A stretch of DNA of 11,686 bases, from the NCBI GenBank assembly GCA_934621505.1, contig CAKTUU010000050.1, forward strand, positions 1 through 11,686, given 5' to 3'. The stretch is from an uncultured Clostridia bacterium (lineage in GTDB: Bacteria; Bacillota; Clostridia; Christensenellales; Aristaeellaceae). The position numbers and the translations under genes are program-made. Of the stretch, positions 1-6,029 are shown one piece after another. How positions within the stretch are numbered: position 1 is the first letter of the stretch; each line of letters begins with the position of its first letter. Below the pieces are notes generated by a model. The model was not told the origin of the DNA. It saw only the letters and a list, made by a program, of their open reading frames with translations, and did no database searches.

Positions 1-114
1 CTTCATTCTACCAGAGCCTGCAAGCTATGTCTTCTTTTTATTCTCTTTCCAATTTGCGCAACTTATTGTACATTATCGGGCGATGACGGCCAATCAGGGT
101 TTTTCGACAGTCTG
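1..114. other. Left-edge stretch, no firm gene
   Basis: AT-richer than the rest of the window. One + frame is open from base 3 to a TGA at 84-86 and could be the last 27 residues of an upstream gene ending about 28 bases before the terminator. It ends in RNLLYIIGR, but its codons (TCT, TTA, TTG) are unlike those of the neighbours and I recognise no family. On the - strand there is a possible extended -10 promoter pointing out of the window: AAGACA (28-33), 17-base spacer, TAGAAT (5-10) preceded by TGG. The two readings compete and neither is firm. Confidence 0.2.
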
Positions 115-147
115 AGGTCCCTTCGGAAACGAGGGGACCTGTTTTTT
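115..147 (+). terminator. Rho-independent terminator of an upstream gene
   Basis: An 11-bp stem (115-125 with 130-140, one G-T wobble) closed by a GAAA tetraloop at 126-129 is followed by G and six T. The T run is only on the + side, so it ends transcription arriving from left of the window and separates that gene from spoIIID. Confidence 0.85.
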
Positions 148-169
148 ATAACCGGTTTTCCGAGGATGC

Positions 170-340
170 GTGGGGACATATGCCTTGGGCCGCATGGGCT
201 TTGCCCAACTGCCTGCGTACCCCCACCTTTCACGACGCGCGCCAGGCACTTTGATTTTTCGTGTCCGAAAAATCAAAGTGTTCTGCGCCCCACGCACACC
301 CCCCGCGAAGCGGCCCGGGGTGCAGGGGCACTGCCCCTGC
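170..340. repeat. Cluster of four consecutive palindromes/hairpins
   Basis: Four stem-loops stand almost end to end. The first has an outer GTGGGG/CCCCAC (170-175 with 221-226) around a tight TGGGC-TTT-GCCCA hairpin (195-207). The second is a perfect 15-bp stem, 247-261 with 266-280, loop TGTC. The third is CACCCC/GGGGTG (297-302 with 317-322) around CCGC-GAA-GCGG. The fourth is GCAGGGGC-ACT-GCCCCTGC (322-340). None has a T run, so they are not simple terminators. One reading frame is open through the region but has no ribosome binding site. This looks like a mosaic intergenic repeat element or a structured RNA; which one cannot be decided from a single copy. Confidence 0.55.
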
Positions 341-348
341 CCTGCATG

Positions 349-377
349 GTCATTTGTTGGGGGCTGGCGCATATCCT
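349..377 (+). promoter_or_regulatory. Possible sigma-E-type promoter of spoIIID
   Basis: GTCATTTG (349-356), 13 bases, then CATATCCT (370-377) resembles the mother-cell sigma-E pattern (about GTCATATT and CATACANT), matching six of eight and five of seven defined positions. In Bacillus subtilis spoIIID is sigma-E dependent, which makes the placement attractive. No sigma-A-like pair stands out here. The match is imperfect and the call rests partly on the identity of the gene. Confidence 0.3.
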
Positions 378-402
378 TTCCCAAAAACGGGAGGATAAAA
401 AA

Positions 403-663
403 GTGCAGCTTGATCTTGAGGAACGGTGCGTGCGTATCGGTCAGTATATGGTAGACACGGGGGCCACCGTCCGGGAAACCGCAAAATCCTTTGGCATCAG
501 TAAATCATCCGTGCATAAGGACGTTCATCAGCGCCTTCCCCAGGTAAGCCAGACCCTGGCCAGTCAGGTGCGGCAGGTGCTGGCTTACCATAAATCCGTC
601 CGCCATTTGCGCGGGGGCGAAGCCACCCGCCGTAAATACAGCCGCCTGGAAAGAAGGATTTAA
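403..663 (+). CDS. spoIIID: Stage III sporulation protein D (SpoIIID)
   Basis: Small DNA-binding regulator (86 aa) that in Bacillus and Clostridia activates and represses many genes in the mother cell between the sigma-E and sigma-K stages. The sequence shows a helix-turn-helix at about residues 21-43 (ATVRETAKSFGISKSSVHKD) and the family's basic C-terminal block YHKSVRHLRGGEAT (62-75) followed by a lysine/arginine-rich tail that contacts DNA in B. subtilis SpoIIID. I chose the GTG at 403 because GGGAGG lies 8 bases upstream and the length then fits the family's usual 80-95 aa. The frame stays open further upstream through the palindromes, but with no ribosome site and no similarity to the family. 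mbl follows after 86 bases, the same order as in B. subtilis. Identification is firm; the start is nearly so. Confidence 0.95.
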   Translation: MQLDLEERCVRIGQYMVDTGATVRETAKSFGISKSSVHKDVHQRLPQVSQTLASQVRQVLAYHKSVRHLRGGEATRRKYSRLERRI

Positions 664-695
664 CAGCCGCCGCGGCGAATCCTTCCAAATGGATA

Positions 696-723
696 GCGCA
701 TACCGCTCTTTTTTGGTGTGCGC
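696..723 (+). other. Hairpin in the spoIIID-mbl gap
   Basis: A 9-bp stem with one wobble (GCGCATACC 696-704 with GGTGTGCGC 715-723) encloses a 10-base T-rich loop. No T run follows the stem, so it is not a classical terminator. It may slow or protect the spoIIID-mbl transcript, or be incidental. Confidence 0.3.
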
Positions 724-749
724 AAACGCCGTTTGTAAGGAGAGTTTGC

Positions 750-1775
750 ATGGCAAGTATCAGCGATATCGGGATTGATTTGGGTACATCCCAGATCCTG
801 ATTTACATGAAAGGCAAGGGCATTGTGCTGCGGGAGCCAACCGTAGTGGCCATTGACCGTGACAGCCGAGATATCCTGGCCTTTGGCGAGGAAGCCAAGC
901 GAATGATCGGCCGCACGCCCGGCAACATTTTGGCCATCCGGCCCCTGCGCGACGGCACCGTGTCGGATTACCAGTTGGTCAGCTTTATGCTCAAGGGCTT
1001 TGTGACCAAAGCCATCGGCAAGCATATGTTTGCCCGGCCCAGGGCCGTGCTGGCCGTGCCCACCTCCGTTAACGAGATGGAAAAACGTTCCCTGATTTCC
1101 ACCATGTTTGACGCCGGCATGCGCCGTACCCAGCTACTGAACCGCTCGCTGGCCGCCGCGCTGGGCGCGGGTCTGCCCATGGACGAGGCCTATGGCACCA
1201 TGATCGTGGATATCAGCGCGGGCGTCAGCGACATCGCGGTGCTGTCCTTTGGCAAGGTCATTGTCAGCGACTGCGCCAAGGTGGGCGGCGACCGCTTTGA
1301 CGACGCCATCATCCGCCATTTGCGCCGCAAACATAACCTGCTGATTGGCGAACGCACCGCCGAGGCGCTGAAAATCAACATCGGCTCCGCCATTCCCAGG
1401 TCCGAGCAGCTGTATATGGAAGTGACCGGCCGCAACCTGATTACCGGTCTGCCCAAAACCATGCGCATCACCAGCGATGATATTACCGAGGCCATTGACG
1501 AACCCCTGCAGCAGCTGATTGAAAGCATTCACGGGGTGCTGGAGCATACCCCGGCCGAGCTGGCCGCCGACATTTTTGAATATGGCATTCTGCTTTCCGG
1601 CGGCGGCGCGGAAATGTTTGGCCTGTGCGAGGCTATCGCGGACGCGCTGAAGGTGCCCTGCTCCTGTGCGGAGGATCCCCAGACCAACGTGGTGATGGGC
1701 TGCGGACGTGCCCTGGAAAACCTGCACGATTTGGGCCAGTACCTGGACGATGGCCGCAAGCGGCTGATGCGCTGA
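750..1775 (+). CDS. mbl: MreB/Mbl-family bacterial actin
   Basis: Actin-fold ATPase (341 aa) that forms membrane-bound filaments guiding lateral wall synthesis. Visible family features are the phosphate-1 loop DLGTSQ (10-15), GAGLPM (139-144), GERTAEALKINIGSA (200-214), TGRNLITGLPKT (226-237), the adenosine loop SGGGA (283-287) and CAEDPQTNVVMGCGRALEN near the C-terminus (306-324). The phosphate-2 loop is odd: DISAGVSD at 154-161, where the family normally has DIGGGTTD/E. The start has AAGGAG 7 bases upstream. It follows spoIIID on the same strand, the arrangement of B. subtilis mbl, hence the symbol; by sequence alone it could equally be called mreB-like. It may be cotranscribed with spoIIID, as no clear separate promoter is seen, and it ends at its own terminator. 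Confidence 0.9.
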   Translation: MASISDIGIDLGTSQILIYMKGKGIVLREPTVVAIDRDSRDILAFGEEAKRMIGRTPGNILAIRPLRDGTVSDYQLVSFMLKGFVTKAIGKHMFARPRAVLAVPTSVNEMEKRSLISTMFDAGMRRTQLLNRSLAAALGAGLPMDEAYGTMIVDISAGVSDIAVLSFGKVIVSDCAKVGGDRFDDAIIRHLRRKHNLLIGERTAEALKINIGSAIPRSEQLYMEVTGRNLITGLPKTMRITSDDITEAIDEPLQQLIESIHGVLEHTPAELAADIFEYGILLSGGGAEMFGLCEAIADALKVPCSCAEDPQTNVVMGCGRALENLHDLGQYLDDGRKRLMR

Positions 1776-1829
1776 GCGCGCAGCATAAAAGCCTATGCGG
1801 CATGAACTGCCGTAGAATCAACGATTTTG

Positions 1830-1858
1830 GGGCCGCGTTGCCGTGGCCCTTTCTTTTT
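1830..1858 (+). terminator. Terminator after mbl
   Basis: GGGCCGCG (1830-1837), loop TTGC, CGTGGCCC (1842-1849) form an 8-bp stem with one wobble, followed by TTTCTTTTT. It closes the spoIIID-mbl unit 55 bases after the mbl stop. Confidence 0.85.
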
Positions 1859-1878
1859 GATATGGATGGAAAAAACAA

Positions 1879-1907
1879 TTGCATATTTCCCCAACAATGG
1901 CTATAAT
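1879..1907 (+). promoter_or_regulatory. Sigma-A promoter of the yczE-like gene
   Basis: TTGCAT (1879-1884), exactly 17 bases, TATAAT (1902-1907). Transcription should begin near 1914, after the ATG at 1913, which supports translation from the GTG at 1958. Confidence 0.8.
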
Positions 1908-1957
1908 GTTTTTTGCTGTATTCTGGCAACCTATTTTTGTTTGGGAGGCAATTTGCC

Positions 1958-2596
1958 GTGAAAAAGCGCTTCTCTCTGGCGTTCTGGCATCGTTCTCATG
2001 CCGGACGCAGGATGGCGGCTCTGCTTATCAGCACCTTTTTGATGGGCTTTTGCATTGCCATATTTGACCAGGTGAACTTTGGACTGGACCCCTGCTCCAC
2101 CTTTTCCATGGGGCTGTCGGGTCTCACGGGACTCAGCTTTGGAACCTGCCAGTTTCTGCTGAATCTGGTCCTGTTTATTCCCGTTGTTCTGCTGGACCCG
2201 TCGCTGATCGGCATTGGCACAGTCGCCAATATGGTGCTGGTGGGTTATACGGCAGACCTGTTTTTGCTTTTGCTGCGGCCGGTTCTATCCCCCGCCAGCC
2301 CGTTTGGCCTCAGGCTTTTGCTGCTTGCCGCCGCCATGTGCATTTTTTTGCCTGCCGTGGCTTTTTATATTGTCATCGACCTGGGCATAGCCCCCTATGA
2401 CGCGGGCGCGCAGCTGCTTTCTACCGCGGTCAGACGTTTTCCCTACCGTATTGTCCGCGTTGTGTGGGATGTTTCCTTTCTAGTGCTGGGATGGCTGATG
2501 GGCTCCACCGTCGGTCTGACCACGCTGGCCATCAGCCTGCTGATCGGTCCGGCGGTAGGCGTGCTGCGGCCGCGGATTGAACCGCTGTTTGAATGA
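1958..2596 (+). CDS. YczE/YyaS/YitT-like integral membrane protein
   Basis: Membrane protein of 212 aa with about five or six hydrophobic segments (roughly 19-36, 62-79, 86-107, 118-140, 169-183, 185-203). Two similar motifs, NFGLDPCSTFSMGLS (40-54) and DLGIAPYDAGAQLLS (141-155), suggest an internal duplication, as seen in the YczE family. In B. subtilis YczE is linked to surfactin production, but the biochemical role of the family is unclear and I assign none. I chose the GTG at 1958, with GGGAGG 9 bases upstream, followed by a basic VKKR start. An ATG at 1913 in frame lies at or before the predicted transcript start. The gene is a single transcription unit, and purC has its own promoter directly after the stop. 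Family placement is by motif and topology only. Confidence 0.75.
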   Translation: MKKRFSLAFWHRSHAGRRMAALLISTFLMGFCIAIFDQVNFGLDPCSTFSMGLSGLTGLSFGTCQFLLNLVLFIPVVLLDPSLIGIGTVANMVLVGYTADLFLLLLRPVLSPASPFGLRLLLLAAAMCIFLPAVAFYIVIDLGIAPYDAGAQLLSTAVRRFPYRIVRVVWDVSFLVLGWLMGSTVGLTTLAISLLIGPAVGVLRPRIEPLFE

Positions 2597-2600
2597 CGGC

Positions 2601-2629
2601 TTGCGCATCCCGCGCCGCCGTGCTACAAT
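2601..2629 (+). promoter_or_regulatory. Sigma-A promoter of purC-capE
   Basis: TTGCGC (2601-2606), 17 bases, TACAAT (2624-2629). The -35 box begins 4 bases after the stop of the preceding gene, and there is no terminator between them, so some read-through from that gene is possible. I see no purine riboswitch in the short leader, which runs from about 2636 to 2664. Confidence 0.75.
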
Positions 2630-2664
2630 GGCGGTAATACATCGTTATTAAGGAAGGTAAAGGA

Positions 2665-3399
2665 ATGAGCAATATTACCGAACTGATTACCGAGGGCAAG
2701 GGCAAACGGCTGTACGCAACGGAAAACCCGGATGAAGCGGTTGTCTACTACCGGGATGAAACCTTTGCCTTTCACGGTTTGAAGCGAGGCCGTATTATTG
2801 GCAAGGGCGAAATCAATAACCTGATTTGCGAATACATGTTTACCCTGCTGACGGAAAAAGGGGTGCCCAACCACTTTATCCGCCGGATTGACGACCGCTG
2901 CTCGCTGGTCAAGAGGGTGCAGATTATTCCCGTAACGGTAAAGGTGCGCAACATTGTGGCGGGCAGCCTGGCCAGACGAATTGGCTATCCGGATGGCACC
3001 CGGCTGAAAAACACCGTGGTGGAATATTGCCTGAAGGATCCGGATCTGGAGGATCCCCTGGTCAACCTGACCCATATTACCGCCATGGAGCTGGCCACCC
3101 GGGAGGAAATGGCCCAGATGGAGGCCATGGGTCTGCGGGTCAACGAGGTGCTGCGGGAATGCCTGCGGGACATCAACATTGAACTGATTGACCTGAAGCT
3201 GGAATTTGGCCGTTTTCACGGGCAGATTCTGCTGGCGGACGAGGTATCGCCGGATACCTGCCGTTTTTGGGATTCCCGCACCCATGAGCCGTTGGATATC
3301 GACTGCTTCCGCCACGACCTGGGCAATGTGGAGGAAGCCTACCGCGAAGTGCTGCACCGCCTGACAGGCAACGTGCTGAAAACCACCGAGGAGGAATAA
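2665..3399 (+). CDS. purC: Phosphoribosylaminoimidazole-succinocarboxamide synthase
   Basis: Cytosolic SAICAR synthetase (244 aa, usual length) joining CAIR and aspartate with ATP in de novo purine synthesis. Family marks are EGKGKRLYAT near the start (10-19), VRNIVAGS (94-101), LIDLKLEFG (174-182), which includes an acidic residue region for Mg-ATP, and ADEVSPDTCRFWD (191-203). One position is unusual: the first signature normally reads P-[LIVM]-E-x-V-x-R, but here residue 91 is Thr (ACG at 2935-2937) in PVTVKVRN. AAGGAAGG lies 7 bases before the ATG. No other pur gene is in the window, so purC is separated from the usual purine operon. It is followed after four bases by the capE-like gene, whose ribosome site lies in the last purC codons. 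Confidence 0.95.
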   Translation: MSNITELITEGKGKRLYATENPDEAVVYYRDETFAFHGLKRGRIIGKGEINNLICEYMFTLLTEKGVPNHFIRRIDDRCSLVKRVQIIPVTVKVRNIVAGSLARRIGYPDGTRLKNTVVEYCLKDPDLEDPLVNLTHITAMELATREEMAQMEAMGLRVNEVLRECLRDINIELIDLKLEFGRFHGQILLADEVSPDTCRFWDSRTHEPLDIDCFRHDLGNVEEAYREVLHRLTGNVLKTTEEE

Positions 3400-3403
3400 A
3401 CCC

Positions 3404-4426
3404 ATGACGCCTTTCAGCGGCAAAACCCTGATGATTACCGGAGGCACCGGTTCTTTTGGCGAAGCGGTGCTGAAGCGTTTTTTGAATACGGACATTGGTG
3501 AAATCCGCATTTTCAGCCGGGATGAAAAAAAACAGGACGACATGCGCCACCGCTACCAAAGCGACAAAATCAAATATTACATCGGGGACGTGCGGGAGCT
3601 GTCCAGCGTAAAAAACGCCATTCACGGCGTGGATTACCTTTTCCACGCCGCCGCCCTGAAGCAGGTGCCCTCCTGCGAGTTTTTTCCCATTGAGGCGGTT
3701 AAAACCAATGTGCTGGGCACCGATAATGTGCTGACCGCCTGCATTGAGGAAGGGGTGCGCCGGGTGATCTGCCTGTCCACGGACAAGGCGGCCTATCCGG
3801 TAAACGCCATGGGCACCTCCAAGGCCATGATGGAAAAGGTTTTTGTGGCCAAAAGCCGCACGGTAAAAGAGGAACGGACCACCATCTGCGGCACCCGCTA
3901 CGGCAATGTGATGTGCTCCCGTGGCTCGGTCATTCCCCTGTTTATCGATCAGATTCGTCAGGGTCTTCCCCTGACCGTTACCAGCCCGGATATGACCCGC
4001 TTTATCATGAGCCTGGACGAGGCGGTGGAGCTGGTGCTGTTTGCCTTTGAGAACGCCCATACCGGCGATATTCTGGTCAAAAAGGCCCCCGCCTGCACCA
4101 TCGGTGTACTGGCCGAAGCGGTAAAGGCCGTGTTTCACGCGGATAACCCCATCCGGGTCATTGGCATCCGCCACGGCGAAAAAATGTACGAAACCCTGCT
4201 GACCAACGAGGAATGCGTTCACGCCGTGGACATGGGCGACTTTTACCGCGTGCCGTCCGACAGCCGAGACCTGAACTACGATAAGTATGTGGTCAAGGGC
4301 GACCAGAACCGCAATCCCCTGACGGAGTTCAATTCCAACAACACCCGCCTGCTGACCGTACAGGAGGTGCGGGACAAGTTGCTGAGTCTGGACTATATTC
4401 AGGCGGAACTGGCTCATTGGAACTGA
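3404..4426 (+). CDS. capE: UDP-GlcNAc 4,6-dehydratase/5-epimerase, CapE/FnlA type
   Basis: Extended short-chain dehydrogenase (340 aa). CapE/FnlA enzymes convert UDP-GlcNAc to a 4-keto-6-deoxy sugar and epimerise it, the first step toward UDP-L-FucNAc (with CapF and CapG) for capsule or O-antigen. Visible are the NAD(P) motif TGGTGSFG (12-19), IFSRDEKKQDDM (36-47), HAAALKQVP (81-89), STDKAAYP (125-132) and a catalytic-triad variant in which the usual YxxxK is MxxxK (M136, K140). This SMK-type triad is known for Cap5E/WbjB, and the sequence closely resembles Cap5E as I remember it, so this is not a PseB/FlaA1-type enzyme. GAGGAGGA, 9 bases before the ATG and inside the end of purC, suggests translational coupling. 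No capF, capG or glycosyltransferase is in the window. Family is confident; physiological product is inference. Confidence 0.88.
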   Translation: MTPFSGKTLMITGGTGSFGEAVLKRFLNTDIGEIRIFSRDEKKQDDMRHRYQSDKIKYYIGDVRELSSVKNAIHGVDYLFHAAALKQVPSCEFFPIEAVKTNVLGTDNVLTACIEEGVRRVICLSTDKAAYPVNAMGTSKAMMEKVFVAKSRTVKEERTTICGTRYGNVMCSRGSVIPLFIDQIRQGLPLTVTSPDMTRFIMSLDEAVELVLFAFENAHTGDILVKKAPACTIGVLAEAVKAVFHADNPIRVIGIRHGEKMYETLLTNEECVHAVDMGDFYRVPSDSRDLNYDKYVVKGDQNRNPLTEFNSNNTRLLTVQEVRDKLLSLDYIQAELAHWN

Positions 4427-4431
4427 TCTTT

Positions 4432-4454
4432 GGGACGTGCCGCGTCCCTTTTTT
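4432..4454 (+). terminator. Terminator after the capE-like gene
   Basis: GGGACG (4432-4437) pairs with CGTCCC (4443-4448) over a 5-base loop, and six T follow. The stem begins five bases after the stop of the capE-like gene and ends the purC-capE transcript. Confidence 0.8.
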
Positions 4455-4510
4455 CAAAACCCGGATGTTCCCCTGCTAACAGCCGAACAACTGAAATTGA
4501 GGAAACAGCC

Positions 4511-5908
4511 ATGAAAAAGCAACGAAAGACCCTTGCCGCCTTTGACAGCAACCAAATCACCGAGGGTGTGATCTGGAAAAGCCTGCTGGCCTTTTTCTTC
4601 CCCATTGTGCTGGGAACATTTTTTCAGCAGATGTACAATACGGTGGACGCCATTGTGGTGGGCAAATTTGTGGGCAAGGAAGCCCTGGCCGCCGTTGGCG
4701 GAGCCACCGGCAACCTGATCAACCTGATCGTAGGCTTTTTTGTGGGTCTGTCCTCCGGCGCGTCGGTCATTCTGTCCCAGTATTTTGGGGCGCGGCGCAA
4801 TCAGGAGGTAAGCGACACCGTGCATACCGCGGCGGCTCTGGCCCTGACCTGCGGCGCGTTTTTGACCGCTGCCGGTCTTGTGCTTTCCCCCACGCTGCTT
4901 CAGTGGATGGGCACGCCGCAGGATGTGATGGATTATGCCGTCACCTATATCCGCATTTATTTTGCGGGCATTATTCCCAACCTGATTTATAACATCGGCT
5001 CCGCTCTGCTGCGGGCCGTGGGCGACAGCCGCCGCCCCCTGCTGTTTTTGATCGCGGCCTGTATGACCAACATTGTGCTGGATATTTTGCTGGTGGTTGG
5101 ACTGGAAATGCAGGTGGCCGGCGCGGCGCTGGCTACCATTTTATCCCAGACCGCCAGCGCGGTGCTGGTGGTTCTGGCCCTGACCCGCACGGAGGCTCCC
5201 TACCGTCTGGAAGCGCGCAAAATTCGCTTTCACAGTCACATTTTGCAGCGGGTGGTGCAAATTGGCTTTCCATCCGGCCTGCAATCGGTGATGTATTCCA
5301 TCTCCAACGTTATCATTCAGTCCAGCATCAACGGCTTCGGCACGGACGTAATGGCCGCCTACACGGCTTATGGCAAAATGGACGGTCTCTACTGGATGGT
5401 GGTCAACTCCTTCGGCGTTGCCATTACCACCTTTGTGGGCCAGAACTTTGGCGCGCGCAAATACGACCGCGCCAGGAAAAGCGTGCATGTCTGCCTTGCC
5501 ATATCGGCGGCCTTTACGCTGGTGCTCAGCGCCGTGCTGCTGCTGCTGGGCAAGCCGCTGTATCATCTGTTTACCGATGATACAACGGTGGTGCAATACG
5601 GTCTGGAAATGCTGCACCTGCTGGTACCCGCCTATATCACCTATCTGGGCATTGAGGTCTTTTCCGGTGCGGTACACGGCGCGGGCGATTCGCTGATTCC
5701 CACCCTGATGACCCTGGGCGGCATTTGCCTGCTGCGCATTGTGTGGCTGGTGACGGTGGTTCCCGCCCATAACACCCTGTCCATGGTGCTGTGGAGCTAT
5801 CCCATTACCTGGACCATTACCTCGCTGATGTTTGTTATTTATTACTACCACGGCGGCTGGATGAAGCGCTGCATCGCCAAAGCCGGTCTGGACAAGGAAG
5901 CCGCGTGA
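4511..5908 (+). CDS. MATE-family multidrug/toxin exporter
   Basis: Inner-membrane transporter of 465 aa, the usual MATE length, with about 12 hydrophobic helices in two related halves (cues LAFFFPIVLGTFFQQMYNTVDAIVVGKFVG near the N-terminus, IGFPSGLQSVMYSISNVIIQS in the second half). MATE proteins export cationic drugs or metabolites using Na+ or H+; the substrate here is unknown. I start at ATG 4511 with GAGG 8 bases upstream; an ATG at 4430 in frame would begin just before the terminator and lacks a ribosome site. The purC-capE terminator lies 56 bases before the start, so a separate promoter is expected, but none close to consensus is visible in 4455-4498. The gene converges on another MATE gene. 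Confidence 0.9.
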   Translation: MKKQRKTLAAFDSNQITEGVIWKSLLAFFFPIVLGTFFQQMYNTVDAIVVGKFVGKEALAAVGGATGNLINLIVGFFVGLSSGASVILSQYFGARRNQEVSDTVHTAAALALTCGAFLTAAGLVLSPTLLQWMGTPQDVMDYAVTYIRIYFAGIIPNLIYNIGSALLRAVGDSRRPLLFLIAACMTNIVLDILLVVGLEMQVAGAALATILSQTASAVLVVLALTRTEAPYRLEARKIRFHSHILQRVVQIGFPSGLQSVMYSISNVIIQSSINGFGTDVMAAYTAYGKMDGLYWMVVNSFGVAITTFVGQNFGARKYDRARKSVHVCLAISAAFTLVLSAVLLLLGKPLYHLFTDDTTVVQYGLEMLHLLVPAYITYLGIEVFSGAVHGAGDSLIPTLMTLGGICLLRIVWLVTVVPAHNTLSMVLWSYPITWTITSLMFVIYYYHGGWMKRCIAKAGLDKEAA

Positions 5909-5970
5909 GCCATTGTTCCCGCTGCACCGGCAATTCTCTGAAACACCGGGGCTTTTCGCCCAATGATAGC

Positions 5971-6016
5971 CCAAAGGGCCTGTTCTCCGCTTTTCGCGGG
6001 GGAACAGGCCCTTTGG
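5971..6016. terminator. Long hairpin between convergent MATE genes
   Basis: An 18-bp stem (5971-5988 with 5999-6016, one G-T pair) is topped by a small GC/GC extension and a T-rich loop. Each outer edge offers only AAA/TTT within the stem and no long T run outside, so it fits a bidirectional terminator of moderate strength. It lies 62 bases after one MATE stop and 13 bases after the other. Confidence 0.65.
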
Positions 6017-6029
6017 CTACACTGTAAAA

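Noticed and set aside
322..340. GC-rich palindrome as a terminator or CRISPR repeat
   Set aside because: No T run follows, and there is no regular repeat-spacer pattern nearby.
166..402. N-terminal extension of spoIIID to the ATG at 166
   Set aside because: No ribosome binding site, the segment consists of palindromes, and SpoIIID homologs start at the position of the GTG at 403, which has a strong GGGAGG site.
1913..1957. ATG start at 1913 for the YczE-like gene
   Set aside because: It coincides with the predicted transcription start of a 17-base-spaced promoter and has no ribosome site; GTG 1958 has GGGAGG.
3173..4417. 414-codon open frame on the - strand opposite capE
   Set aside because: A mirror frame created by GC-biased third positions of a well-recognised gene; its translation is His/Gly/Gln-rich with no family resemblance.
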